Of a stretch of 64,000 nt of DNA, positions 1 through 7,800 are shown piece by piece (the first letter of the stretch is position 1; every line of letters begins with the position of its first letter). The DNA comes from Cohnella algarum (GTDB taxonomy: Bacteria > Bacillota > Bacilli > Paenibacillales > Paenibacillaceae): positions 4,583,001-4,647,000 of the forward strand of contig NZ_JAFHKM010000002.1 of the NCBI RefSeq assembly GCF_016937515.1. Reading direction: 5' to 3'. The notes beneath the pieces were generated by a model. It was not told where the DNA came from. It did no database searches and worked only from the letters and a program-made list of their open reading frames with translations. The position numbers and the translations under genes were made by a program.

Positions 1-300
1 CCCAACTTCAAAATCGACGAGAAGCAAATCGCCCGCACCGAGGCGATCGTCAAGTCGATGACGAAGGCCGAAAAGCAAAAGCCGGATATCATCAACTACA
101 GCCGCCGCAAGCGGATCGCGGCCGGCAGCGGAACGACGCTTGCCGACGTCAACAAGCTCATCCGGCAGTTCGAGGACATGAAGAAGATGATGAAGCAGTT
201 TTCCGGCATGATGGGTCCCAAAGGCCCGAAGGGCGGAATGAAAGGCCTGAAAAACATGAAAAACATGCTCGGCGGCAAAAACATGAAGTTCCCGTTTTGA
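1..300 (+). CDS. ffh: Signal recognition particle protein Ffh, C-terminal end (partial)
   Basis: The window opens inside this gene; reading frame 1 is open from base 1 and ends with TGA at 298-300, giving the last 99 residues. This is the end of the methionine-rich M domain that binds SRP RNA and signal peptides during co-translational targeting to the membrane. The segment contains the conserved stretch [19 protein letters not shown], followed by MKKMMKQF and a Met/Gly/Lys-rich tail ([13 protein letters not shown]), typical of Firmicute Ffh. The GTPase domain lies upstream of the window. It is followed 40 bases later by rpsP, the standard ffh-rpsP order of Bacilli. Confidence 0.95.
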   Translation, partial: PNFKIDEKQIARTEAIVKSMTKAEKQKPDIINYSRRKRIAAGSGTTLADVNKLIRQFEDMKKMMKQFSGMMGPKGPKGGMKGLKNMKNMLGGKNMKFPF

Positions 301-340
301 CCGCAGCCTGCGGATTATATTAAGGAGGTGAAAGTTTACT

Positions 341-613
341 ATGGCAACTCGCATTCGTCTGAAACGCATCGGCGCCCACAAGGCTCCGTTCTACCGCGTA
401 GTCGTATCCGACTCCCGTTCCCCGCGCGACGGCCGCTTCATCGAAGAGATCGGGATCTACAACCCGGTCGCTCAACCGGCCGAAGTGAAGATCGACGAGG
501 AAAAAGCGCTGAAATGGCTGCAAAGCGGAGCGCAAGCTTCCGATACCGTTCGCAATCTTCTGAGCAACGCCGGCGTTCTGAAAAAATTCCACGAATCCAA
601 GCTCCAGAAGTAA
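341..613 (+). CDS. rpsP: 30S ribosomal protein S16
   Basis: Ninety residues, the usual size for S16, a small-subunit assembly protein. The N-terminus [20 protein letters not shown] and the following [18 protein letters not shown] are family hallmarks. The start is set by TAAGGAGGTG at 321-330, well spaced before the ATG. It lies between ffh and khpA, as in other Firmicutes, probably in one transcript with them. Confidence 0.97.
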   Translation: MATRIRLKRIGAHKAPFYRVVVSDSRSPRDGRFIEEIGIYNPVAQPAEVKIDEEKALKWLQSGAQASDTVRNLLSNAGVLKKFHESKLQK

Positions 614-639
614 TGTCGGATTCCCGGAGGGCATAAACC

Positions 640-873
640 ATGGAACAATTAATTCGGGTTATCGCCCGAGCTTTGGTGGATCATCCGGAAGACGTGCAGA
701 TTCAGGTCAAGGAGGACGCGCGAGGCTTGGTGTACGAGCTTTCCGTTCACCCCGACGACGTCGGCAAAGTGATCGGGAAGCAGGGCCGCATCGCGAAAGC
801 GATGCGCACCGTCGTCACTTCCGCCGCGGTCAAGGAGCGGAAGCGTGTCATCGTGGACATTATATCGGAATAA
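640..873 (+). CDS. khpA: KH-domain RNA-binding protein KhpA (YlqC)
   Basis: A 77-residue single KH-domain protein. The GKQGRIAKAMRTV segment carries the GxxG-type RNA-contact loop (here GKQG). KhpA family proteins bind RNA, partner with KhpB/Jag, and affect cell elongation and division in Gram-positives. The ATG at 640 follows a GGAGGG-type site at about 625-630. The ylqD gene that follows in B. subtilis is absent here; instead a strong intrinsic terminator comes right after the stop codon, before rimM. Confidence 0.93.
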   Translation: MEQLIRVIARALVDHPEDVQIQVKEDARGLVYELSVHPDDVGKVIGKQGRIAKAMRTVVTSAAVKERKRVIVDIISE

Positions 874-886
874 AGGGAAGAAGCGG

Positions 887-914
887 GGTCCGGGCTGCAT
901 GCCCGGACCTTTTT
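887..914 (+). terminator. Rho-independent terminator/attenuator between khpA and rimM
   Basis: A perfect 9-bp stem (GGTCCGGGC at 887-895, GCCCGGACC at 901-909) with a 5-base loop is followed directly by five T residues. It would end or attenuate the rpsP-khpA transcript before rimM, so rimM-trmD needs read-through or another promoter; no clear promoter is visible in the 35 bases before rimM. Confidence 0.85.
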
Positions 915-949
915 AGACTCATCTTAAAGAAAAGAAGGGAGCTGTTTCC

Positions 950-1477
950 GTGACGGAAGAGCGTTTGCTCAATGTCGGCAAAATCGTCAACACTCACGGC
1001 ATCCGCGGCGAGCTTAAAGTGTGGCCGCAAACGGATTTTCCGGACGTGCGCTTCCGTAACGGAAGCCGCTTGCTGCTCTGTCCGCCGGAGGCGGCAGCCG
1101 GCGAGTCGATCGAAGTGGAAGTGCAGAGCGCCCGCGAGCAAAAAAAACTGTTCGTCCTCAAGCTCAGAGGCTACGACCACATCAACCTCGTCGAGAAGTA
1201 CAAAGGCTGGGAACTGAAGGTTTCTAACGAAGACCGGGTCGAGCTGGAAGAAGGCGAGTACTACTTGCGGGACATTATCGGCGCGGAGGCCGTGACGGAA
1301 GACGGAGAGAAGCTCGGGTTCATTTCCGACGTGCTGTCGCCGGGCGCGAACGACGTATGGGTCGTCAAACGCCCGAAAGGCGGCGACCTGCTGCTCCCGG
1401 TCATCGACGACGTCATTCTGGAGGTCGACGTGCCCGGCCGGCTCGTGAAGGTGCGTTTGATGGAAGGGCTGCTCTAA
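950..1477 (+). CDS. rimM: Ribosome maturation factor RimM
   Basis: 175 residues, the normal length. RimM binds S19 and helps mature the 30S head. The N-terminal domain shows [20 protein letters not shown], the conserved GKI..xHGIRGE opening, and the C-terminal PRC-barrel part shows the [14 protein letters not shown] stretch typical of the family. The start is GTG at 950, placed by AAGGGAG at about 934-940. It ends one base before trmD, so the two are translationally coupled. Confidence 0.96.
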   Translation: MTEERLLNVGKIVNTHGIRGELKVWPQTDFPDVRFRNGSRLLLCPPEAAAGESIEVEVQSAREQKKLFVLKLRGYDHINLVEKYKGWELKVSNEDRVELEEGEYYLRDIIGAEAVTEDGEKLGFISDVLSPGANDVWVVKRPKGGDLLLPVIDDVILEVDVPGRLVKVRLMEGLL

Positions 1478-1478
1478 C

Positions 1479-2246
1479 ATGCGAATCGACGTTTTGACCC
1501 TGTTTCCGGAAATGTTCGAAGGGGTGTTCGGCAGCAGCATTTTGGGGAAGGCGCGCGATCGGGGCAAGGTCAGCTTGGCCACGGTCAATTTTCGCGATTT
1601 CGCGACGAACAAGCACAATACGGTGGACGATACGCCCTATGGCGGCGGAGGAGGGATGGTGCTCAAGCCGGATCCGATCTTCGCGGCGGTGGAAGCCGTC
1701 GTCGAGTCCGCGCGGCAAGCCGCGAGCCCCGAAGCGAAGCCTCCCCGCGTCATTCTGATGTGTCCCCAGGGAGAACCGTTATCGCAGGCGAAAGCGCGGG
1801 AGCTCGCCCAAGAGGAGCATCTCGTTTTTATTTGCGGCCACTACGAGGGCTATGACGAACGGATCCGGGAGTTTCTCATTACGGACGAGCTGTCCATCGG
1901 GGATTACGTGCTGACCGGCGGCGAGCTGCCGGCGATGGTCGTCATCGATGCGGTCGTCCGGCTGCTCCCCGGCGTTCTCGGGAACGACCAATCGGCCCTT
2001 CACGACTCGTTCAGCGACGGTTTGCTCGAATATCCGCATTACACGCGTCCGCCCGAATTTCGGGGATGGAAGGTGCCGGACGTGCTGCTGTCGGGCAATC
2101 ATGCGGAAATCGACAAATGGCGGCGGCGGCAGTCGCTGCTGCGCACCGCCAAACGGCGCCCCGAGCTGCTGGAACGGGCGGAACTGTCGGACAAAGAACG
2201 GGATTGGCTGGAGCAGGCAAAAAATCGGCCGGATCTTGAAAGATAA
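1479..2246 (+). CDS. trmD: tRNA (guanine-37-N1)-methyltransferase TrmD
   Basis: 255 residues. TrmD methylates G37 next to the anticodon, using S-adenosylmethionine, and prevents +1 frameshifting. Visible family motifs are the N-terminal [20 protein letters not shown], the glycine-rich [27 protein letters not shown], and the knot segment [20 protein letters not shown]. The ATG at 1479 starts one base after the rimM stop. A new promoter for rplS lies just downstream. Confidence 0.97.
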   Translation: MRIDVLTLFPEMFEGVFGSSILGKARDRGKVSLATVNFRDFATNKHNTVDDTPYGGGGGMVLKPDPIFAAVEAVVESARQAASPEAKPPRVILMCPQGEPLSQAKARELAQEEHLVFICGHYEGYDERIREFLITDELSIGDYVLTGGELPAMVVIDAVVRLLPGVLGNDQSALHDSFSDGLLEYPHYTRPPEFRGWKVPDVLLSGNHAEIDKWRRRQSLLRTAKRRPELLERAELSDKERDWLEQAKNRPDLER

Positions 2247-2248
2247 GG

Positions 2249-2277
2249 TTGAGTTTGGCGGGCGCATGTGGTAAAAT
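2249..2277 (+). promoter_or_regulatory. SigA-type promoter for rplS
   Basis: TTGAGT at 2249-2254 and TAAAAT at 2272-2277 are separated by exactly 17 bases. The promoter overlaps the end of trmD's 3' flank and would start transcription near 2284, leaving an untranslated leader of about 130 bases before rplS. Confidence 0.75.
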
Positions 2278-2283
2278 TTCAAC

Positions 2284-2417
2284 TGTTGTGTAAGTCGGAC
2301 GCCTGGTTTTTTCGAATCCGGCGCCGGCGATAATCGGACGGTCCTCTGCACGCCGTGAAGCGATCGTAAGGATTCGTGGAGCGGGTACGAACGTCTATGG
2401 TGGAAGGAGTGGTATCC
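2284..2417 (+). promoter_or_regulatory. rplS 5' leader, candidate L19 autoregulatory RNA
   Basis: The leader between the promoter and the ATG is long for a 113-residue ribosomal protein and holds GC-rich self-complementary stretches, for example CCGGCGCCGG near 2315-2326. A leader RNA that responds to L19 is known in Firmicutes at this place. I could not verify the consensus by eye, so this is a positional inference only. Confidence 0.35.
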
Positions 2418-2759
2418 ATGAATCTTATTCAAGCGATCACGCAAGAACAATTGCGTAAGGACATTCCGAGCTTTCGTCCGGGCGACACGCTCAAAGTGTA
2501 CGTCAAAGTAGTCGAAGGTTCCCGCGAACGGGTTCAGCTGTTCGAAGGCGTTGTCATCAAACGCCGCGGCGGCGGCATCAGCGAAACGTTTACCGTGCGT
2601 AAAATTTCGTATGGCGTCGGCGTCGAGCGCGCTTTCCCGCTGCACTCGCCCCGCATCGACAAAATCGAAGTGGCGCGTCGCGGCAAAGTCCGTCGCGCGA
2701 AGCTGTACTACCTGCGCGGCCTGCGCGGCAAAGCAGCTCGCATCAAGGAAATTCGATAA
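2418..2759 (+). CDS. rplS: 50S ribosomal protein L19
   Basis: 113 residues. L19 sits at the 30S-50S interface. [39 protein letters not shown] and the C-terminal [17 protein letters not shown] are diagnostic. A longer open frame exists upstream, but the ATG at 2418 follows GGAAGGAGT and begins exactly where the family starts. It is its own transcription unit, bounded by a promoter and a terminator. Confidence 0.97.
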   Translation: MNLIQAITQEQLRKDIPSFRPGDTLKVYVKVVEGSRERVQLFEGVVIKRRGGGISETFTVRKISYGVGVERAFPLHSPRIDKIEVARRGKVRRAKLYYLRGLRGKAARIKEIR

Positions 2760-2767
2760 GGCTAATC

Positions 2768-2812
2768 AAAAGGGGGCTTGGCTTTTGTTCAAGTCCTCCT
2801 TTTTGCTTTTTC
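2768..2812 (+). terminator. Rho-independent terminator after rplS
   Basis: AAAAGGGGGCTTG (2768-2780) can pair with CAAGTCCTCCTTTT (2790-2803) with one bulge and one mismatch, and a T-rich tract follows. Confidence 0.7.
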
Positions 2813-2877
2813 GCAAAAAAACGGCCCGCCGGGCCTGACCATAGAAAGACGGACTCAGGAAAAGAGGCGAAATCGAC

Positions 2878-3627
2878 ATGGATCAGTCGCGTGACTTGAA
2901 CAATGAACAATCCAAACCAAAAGCGGGCGACCGTCCGGAAACGACGGGGGCGTCCTCTACATACGAAACTCCCGAAGCCGGCCGTTTGCACGGCGTACCC
3001 GGGGCCGCGGCCGACGGCAACCCGACCGTGCCGGGCAAGACGGCCGCGCCGCGCAAAAACAACGAGCTCGTGGAATGGATCAAGGCGCTGGCGATCGCGG
3101 CCGTGCTTGTTTTGATTATCCGCTGGCTGCTCGTTTCGCCGTTCATCGTCGACGGTTCCTCGATGGAACCGAATTTCTGGGACGGAGAACGGATTATCGT
3201 CAACAAGGTGCTGTACGACATCCGCGAGCCGAAAGCGGGCGAAGTGATCGTGTTTCACGTTCCCGAAGAAGGCCGGGATTATATCAAGCGGGTAATCGCC
3301 ACGCCAGGGGATACCGTCCAGGTGGACGGCGATACGGTGTACGTGAACGGGGAAGCGATCGAAGAGCCGTATCTTCAGGAAACTTACGAAGAAGCTCATG
3401 CGGCGGGCGCGTTGTACAACGAAAGAAGCTTCAGCAGCGATTATCCGAATTCGCAATTCCAGGAAACGACCGTTCCCGAAGGCGAATTGTTCGTGCTCGG
3501 GGACAACCGTCCGGACAGCAAGGACAGCCGGATGATCGGATTCGTCTCGCAGGACGAGGTCGTTGGCCGGGCCGAGCTGATTTTCTGGCCGCTTAACAAA
3601 ATTCAGTACATCGGACGCGGCTGGTGA
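2878..3627 (+). CDS. lepB: Type I signal peptidase
   Basis: 249 residues. This membrane serine protease removes signal peptides from exported proteins. There is one transmembrane segment at about residues 66-88, then the catalytic Ser95 in [12 protein letters not shown] and the general-base Lys137 in [13 protein letters not shown]; the C-terminal box [11 protein letters not shown] is also present. The first 60 residues form a hydrophilic Pro/Gly/Ala-rich cytoplasmic extension, longer than in B. subtilis SipS (184 residues). It lies between rplS and rbgA, the usual place of a sip gene in this cluster, and ends four bases before rbgA. Confidence 0.95.
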   Translation: MDQSRDLNNEQSKPKAGDRPETTGASSTYETPEAGRLHGVPGAAADGNPTVPGKTAAPRKNNELVEWIKALAIAAVLVLIIRWLLVSPFIVDGSSMEPNFWDGERIIVNKVLYDIREPKAGEVIVFHVPEEGRDYIKRVIATPGDTVQVDGDTVYVNGEAIEEPYLQETYEEAHAAGALYNERSFSSDYPNSQFQETTVPEGELFVLGDNRPDSKDSRMIGFVSQDEVVGRAELIFWPLNKIQYIGRGW

Positions 3628-3631
3628 CGAC

Positions 3632-4515
3632 ATGACAATTCAATGGTTTCCCGGGCATATGACCCGGGCCAAACGGCAAATCGAAGAAAAGCTGAAGCTG
3701 ATCGACGTCGTATTCGAACTGCTTGACGCGCGCGTGCCGGAATCCAGCCGCAATCCGATGATCGACGAAATCGTCGGGAGCAAGCCGAGGCTTGTGCTCC
3801 TGAACAAAGCCGATCTCGCGGATGCCGAGGCGAACAAGGCCTGGAACGATCATTTTCGCTCTATGGGGCTTGAAGTGCTGGCGATAGACGCCAATACCGG
3901 AACCGGGGTGAAGGAAATTCCGGCGCGGATCAAAGTGCTGCTGAAGGAGAAAATCGAGCGGCAGATCGCCAAGGGGATGCGTCCGAGGCCCGCTCGCGCG
4001 CTTATCGTCGGAATTCCCAACGTAGGCAAATCGACGCTCATCAACCGGCTGGCGGGGCGAAACGCGGCGGTGACCGGCGACCGGCCCGGCGTGACGAAAG
4101 GACAGCAATGGATTCGGACCGGCGGAGATCTCGAATTGCTCGACACGCCGGGCATTTTGTGGCCGAAATTCGAGGATCCGGGGGTCGGGTTCCGCCTCGC
4201 GGCTACGGGCGCGATCAAGGAGGAAGTGCTGCCGATCGAGGAAGTGGCCTGCTTTTTGCTGCAATGGCTGGCGGCGTCGTACCGGGATGCGCTGAAGGAA
4301 CGGTACGGTCTCGCGGATTTGCCCGAAGAGCTGCCCGACATGGCCGCCGCCTCCGAAGTGCTGGAGGAAATCGGCCGGCGGCGCGGCTGCCTGGGGGCGG
4401 AGGGCGCATCGATTACGAAAAGGCGTCCGGCGTGCTTTTGCGGGATTTACGGTCCGGCAAGCTCGGGCGCATTACGCTGGAGGCTCCGGGGAACGAGCCG
4501 TCCGCAAGTTCTTGA
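3632..4515 (+). pseudogene. rbgA: Ribosome biogenesis GTPase RbgA (YlqF), frameshifted in this sequence
   Basis: RbgA is a circularly permuted GTPase needed for late 50S assembly. The N-terminus [20 protein letters not shown], the G4 box LLNKADL, the P-loop [14 protein letters not shown] and the switch DTPGILWPK are all present in order. At about 4393-4402 the frame breaks: the tail expected of the family ([20 protein letters not shown]) continues in the frame one base back and stops at TGA 4513-4515. A single missing base in the G-rich CTGGGGGCGGAGGG run explains it. The intrinsic terminator starts two bases after that shifted stop, which shows that this was the true end. Read without correction, the frame would run through the terminator to 4702. 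A sequencing error is likelier than true loss, since rbgA is essential in B. subtilis. Confidence 0.9.
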
Positions 4516-4516
4516 A

Positions 4517-4543
4517 GCCGGCTGTGGGCAGCCGGCCTTTTTA
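4517..4543 (+). terminator. Rho-independent terminator after rbgA
   Basis: GCCGGCT (4517-4523) pairs with AGCCGGC (4530-4536) around a 6-base loop and is followed by a CTTTTT tract. Confidence 0.85.
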
Positions 4544-4563
4544 TTTGCCGACAATTCCCTCCG

Positions 4564-4697
4564 TCGGATGTTCATCCGATTCCAATTGGAAGAAATCCAA
4601 CGCGACGGCGAGACGCCGCGAAGAGGCGGTTCGGATGGGGAAATCCCGGGTATCCGCAGAGGAGAATCCGGGTTTCGCCGTCCAGGCGTTTTTTTAA
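4564..4697 (+). ncRNA. Candidate structured RNA ending in a terminator, between rbgA and rnhB
   Basis: This non-coding stretch is dense in nested inverted repeats. TCGGATG/CATCCGA occupies 4564-4579 and TTGGA/TCCAA 4586-4600. A long-range stem pairs AACGCGACGGCGA (4599-4611) with TCGCCGTC plus GCGTT (4675-4690, 3-base bulge). Inside it lie CCGC/GCGG (4616-4629) and CGGAT/ATCCG with GGG/CCC (4632-4656). Seven T residues follow the outer stem. GACGGCGA could instead pair with CGCCG at 4614-4618, so two exclusive folds are possible, as in an attenuator. I recognise no known riboswitch core. It could be a leader acting on rnhB or a free-standing small RNA. Confidence 0.45.
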
Positions 4698-4760
4698 TCT
4701 AAAAAAGCTTGCCGTCGGCGGCGCGATGACGGACAATACAAGAAAGAAAAGAGCAATCGC

Positions 4761-5429
4761 TTGGGGAAGGCGGGTAAGAAGTTGCCGCAGGATCATGCAC
4801 GGGAAGAGCCGGATCGGCTGGAATTCGAACGAAAGCTGTGGGAAAGCGGTCTGGTCGCCGTTGCCGGCGTGGACGAGGTCGGGAGAGGCTGCCTGTTCGG
4901 CGACGTCGTCGCGGCGGCGGTCGTTTTTCGGCCGGGAACGAAGCTGGAAGAAATCGACGATTCCAAAAAATTAAGCGAGAAAAAACGAGAGCTTCTGTAC
5001 GACCGGATCGTGGCCGAAGCGGCGGCGTGGTCGGTCGCCCGGGTCGACGCGGAGACGATTGACCGGATCAACATCCGGCAAGCGTCCCGCCTTGCGATGA
5101 AGATGGCGGTCGAGGGCTTAGGCCAGGCGCCGCAGCATTTGCTCGTCGATGCCGAGACGGTGAGTCTCGACATCCCGCAAACGGCGATCGTCAAAGGCGA
5201 CGCGAGAAGCCAATCGATCGGGGCCGCTTCGATATTGGCCAAAGTGACCCGGGACCGGCTCTGCAAGGAAGTGTGGGACGTATTGTATCCGGGCTACGGC
5301 ATAGCCGGGCACAAGGGCTATGCGACGAAGGAGCACCGGGACGCGCTGCTGGCGCTCGGGTCGACGCCGCTGCACCGGAAATCGTTTTTGGGCGGGATTT
5401 TGTCGGTTCAGCAGGAGCTGTTTACTTGA
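4761..5429 (+). CDS. rnhB: Ribonuclease HII
   Basis: 222 residues. RNase HII cleaves RNA in RNA-DNA hybrids, including single ribonucleotides in DNA. The metal-binding core GVDEVGRGCLFG near residue 36, DSKKLSEKKRE, SIGAASILAKVTRD and YPGYGIAGHKGYATKEH are all visible. The start is uncertain: TTG at 4761 gives the longest form, while TTG at 4779 has a better-spaced GGAAGGCGG site. No ATG is available in frame. The N-terminal extension seen in B. subtilis RnhB is mostly missing. Confidence 0.93.
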   Translation: MGKAGKKLPQDHAREEPDRLEFERKLWESGLVAVAGVDEVGRGCLFGDVVAAAVVFRPGTKLEEIDDSKKLSEKKRELLYDRIVAEAAAWSVARVDAETIDRINIRQASRLAMKMAVEGLGQAPQHLLVDAETVSLDIPQTAIVKGDARSQSIGAASILAKVTRDRLCKEVWDVLYPGYGIAGHKGYATKEHRDALLALGSTPLHRKSFLGGILSVQQELFT

Positions 5430-5490
5430 ATTTGCGACGGACTTTGCCGATACATAGGGTAAGGATTTTCGGGGGAAGGAGGGGACGCGC

Positions 5491-7452
5491 ATGAACGCCA
5501 ATATCGGATCGATGCTTCGGGCGATGATGGGTGAGACGCAGCCGGCGGAAAGCGTCCGCGCGCTCGAGCTGAAAATCGGGCAAATCGTCAGGGGCGTCCT
5601 GCTGCAAATGCTGGACGAACGCGAAGCCGTCATCAACGTCAACGGGGTCAAGGTAAGGGCCACGCTCGATGCCGAAATGCCCGTCGGAAAAGGGACGCTG
5701 CTGCAGGTGATGCCGGATTCGCAAAACGGTTTTGTCGTGCTGAAGCCGCTTGCCGAAACGTCCGAATCCGTTCCGGACGAGACGGTGCGAAACGCGCTCA
5801 AATCGTTCGGCCTGCCGGAGAACGATTGGGCGAACGAGCTCGTGCGCGGATTGAAGCGGGACGGGTTCGCGCTCGACCGGGACGCCGCCCGATGGTTTCG
5901 CCAGGCGGCCGAAGCCAGACCCGCAAACGTCGGCGCGCAGGAATGGATGAACGCCGCGGGCGTGGCGTTCCGTCGCGGCCTCGAGCCGTCGGAAACGACG
6001 ATCGCCTCGCTGCGGCAAGCGCTGTTCGGCCAGCCGATGCACGCGCAGCTGGCGGAAATGCGAACGCTGGCCGGAGAATTCGCCGCCTCGGTCAAGCCCG
6101 GCAGCCCGGCCGCCGAGACGATCGGCCAGCTGCAGCGCTTGCTGGCGCAAGGAGCGGCGCTGCTGGACGAAGGCGCGGCCCCTTGGACGGGGGACGCGAG
6201 CGAGGCGCCGGCCGGCCGACGCGCCGACGGCGGAGCAAGCGGGGGCCCGAATCCGGCCGGGGCGAAGCCGGAACGGGCCGATGCCGCCGGTCCGAACGCA
6301 GCTTTCGCGGCGCTCCCGCAGGCGGAGAACGGCGCGGAGCGCGCCGGGCGGGCTGCAGGGAGCGGTCCTTTGCCGCAGCAGCCCGCAGCGCCGTCGGGGG
6401 CGGTTCCGCGCCCCGCCGGGGAAACGGCCGCCGGCCGGACGCCATTGGCGGCGGCGATGGGCGGCGCGGAAACTGCCGAAACGGACGCCGCCCGTCAGGC
6501 CGGCCCGGACGAACGAGCCGACGGATCGCCGCGGCGAGCGGTCTCCGACCAGGCGCAACGCCCTCCTGCGCCCGTGCCGGCACCCAATCAGGGGAACGCG
6601 GCGCCGGCCGCATCGCAGGAAACGGCGCGAACGGACGAAGCGCAGAGGGCGGCAGTCGGGCAGACGGGACGCGACGCCGGCTTCGAAACGGCCGCGCAGC
6701 GCCCGGCCGCCGAAAGCGCGGATCGCGCGGAGCCGTGGATCGGCCGCTTTTTGCAGTGGCTGGGCGTCGGTCACGAGCGTCAGGCGCTGATGACGGCCGA
6801 AGCGGCCAACGGCTGGCCGGCGCCGGGCGGCGGCGATCCGTCTCCGGCCCAGGACGCGGCCAAAGCCGGAGAGACGCTGAAGGGCGCGCTGCTGGCGCTG
6901 GCAAGCCAGGAAGACGTTCCCCAGGCGCTTCGCGAAGCCGCGGGCAATCTGGCGCAGCAAATCGCCGGCCAGCAGCTGCTGCTCTCTCCGGAACGCCAAA
7001 ACGCGACGCTGCTCAGCCACATGACGTTTTTCGTCCCGCTCAAAAACGCGGACGGAGAGACGACGGCGACGATTCACGTCCAAACGCGCCGCGGCCGAAA
7101 AGGCGAGTGGGATTCGGATAATTGCCGGCTTTTATTTGATTTGAAGATGTCGCACCTGGGGGATACGCTCGTCGATGTGGCCGTCGTGGACAAGGTCGTC
7201 TCGCTCAGGCTGCTCAACGACCGGCCCTGGGTGGCGGAGCTGGTGGAAACGGCCAAGGAAGAAGCGGCCGAAGGCCTGCGCTCGGCGGGCTATCAGCTGC
7301 TGTCGCTTAAGGCGGCGCCGTTTCCGAAGCCGATCGCGGAAGAGGGGGAGCCGTCCAAGCCGGACGTTGTCCGCCGGGATGGCTCGGCCGACAAGACCCT
7401 GCAGGAGCCTTATGCGTCCAAGCTCTACAAGGGGGTCGATTTTCGCGCATGA
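5491..7452 (+). CDS. YlqG-like protein (FliK-like organisation)
   Basis: 653 residues, recognised mainly by position: B. subtilis has ylqG between rnhB and ylqH. Residues 1-115 form a compact domain (KIGQIVRGVLLQMLDEREAV, then VRATLDAEMPVGKGTLLQVM). The middle, roughly residues 210-420, is extremely rich in Ala, Gly, Pro, Arg and Gln and looks disordered. The last 150 residues contain FVPLKNADGETTATIHVQTR and DLKMSHLGDTLVDVAVVDKV, which recall the C-terminal Flg_hook domain of hook-length protein FliK (compare LHPEHLGHVDVRIVMQDG in fliK of this window). It overlaps ylqH by four bases. The function is not established; a role with the export-gate paralogue YlqH is an inference. Confidence 0.65.
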   Translation: MNANIGSMLRAMMGETQPAESVRALELKIGQIVRGVLLQMLDEREAVINVNGVKVRATLDAEMPVGKGTLLQVMPDSQNGFVVLKPLAETSESVPDETVRNALKSFGLPENDWANELVRGLKRDGFALDRDAARWFRQAAEARPANVGAQEWMNAAGVAFRRGLEPSETTIASLRQALFGQPMHAQLAEMRTLAGEFAASVKPGSPAAETIGQLQRLLAQGAALLDEGAAPWTGDASEAPAGRRADGGASGGPNPAGAKPERADAAGPNAAFAALPQAENGAERAGRAAGSGPLPQQPAAPSGAVPRPAGETAAGRTPLAAAMGGAETAETDAARQAGPDERADGSPRRAVSDQAQRPPAPVPAPNQGNAAPAASQETARTDEAQRAAVGQTGRDAGFETAAQRPAAESADRAEPWIGRFLQWLGVGHERQALMTAEAANGWPAPGGGDPSPAQDAAKAGETLKGALLALASQEDVPQALREAAGNLAQQIAGQQLLLSPERQNATLLSHMTFFVPLKNADGETTATIHVQTRRGRKGEWDSDNCRLLFDLKMSHLGDTLVDVAVVDKVVSLRLLNDRPWVAELVETAKEEAAEGLRSAGYQLLSLKAAPFPKPIAEEGEPSKPDVVRRDGSADKTLQEPYASKLYKGVDFRA

Positions 7453-7796
7453 GCGCCCAGAACAGCTATCCCCGCAAAGAGCCGGAGCAGCGAACGCTCA
7501 CCAAAAAAGCCGTAGCCCTGAAATACAGCCCGGAGCGGGCGCAAGCGCCGATCGTCGTCGCCAAAGGGCAAGGCGCCATGGCCGAGGAAATTTTGCGCCG
7601 GGCCAAAGAAGGCGGGGTGCCGGTTCAGGAGGATGCCTCGCTTGTCGAAGTGCTTTCCAAGCTCGATCTCGAGCAGGAAATTCCGCCGGAGCTGTATCGG
7701 CTCGTGGCCGAGGTGCTCAGCTTCGTCTATCGCACGGACCGGAAAGCCGGACTCAAGTCCGCGGGCGAAGGGATCGCGGACCGGAGGGGGAGGTAG
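7449..7796 (+). CDS. FlhB C-terminal-domain paralogue (YlqH)
   Basis: 115 residues resembling only the cytosolic part of FlhB/EscU, the export switch of flagellar type III secretion. KAVALKYSPERAQAPIVVAK and PELYRLVAEVLSFVYR align by eye with the corresponding segments of flhB at 37192. There are no membrane segments, and the NPTH autocleavage motif of FlhB is missing (the place reads LTKKAVALKY). The ATG overlaps the YlqG-like stop codon, so the two genes are coupled. Such stand-alone FlhB-like proteins are known from Bacilli; their task is unclear. Confidence 0.85.
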   Translation: MSAQNSYPRKEPEQRTLTKKAVALKYSPERAQAPIVVAKGQGAMAEEILRRAKEGGVPVQEDASLVEVLSKLDLEQEIPPELYRLVAEVLSFVYRTDRKAGLKSAGEGIADRRGR

Positions 7797-7800
7797 AAGG

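Noticed and set aside
4564..4697. The structured region as a T-box, c-di-GMP, TPP or fluoride riboswitch
   Set aside because: None of the core sequences of these classes could be found by eye; it is left as an unassigned structured RNA.
4726..4974. An 82-residue frame from ATG 4726 overlapping rnhB
   Set aside because: It reads the rnhB gene in another frame and shows no conserved sequence, although ATG 4726 looks attractive as a start.
5422..7083. A 553-residue minus-strand frame opposite the YlqG-like gene
   Set aside because: It reflects the low-complexity GC-rich region of the plus-strand gene and has Arg-rich random composition.
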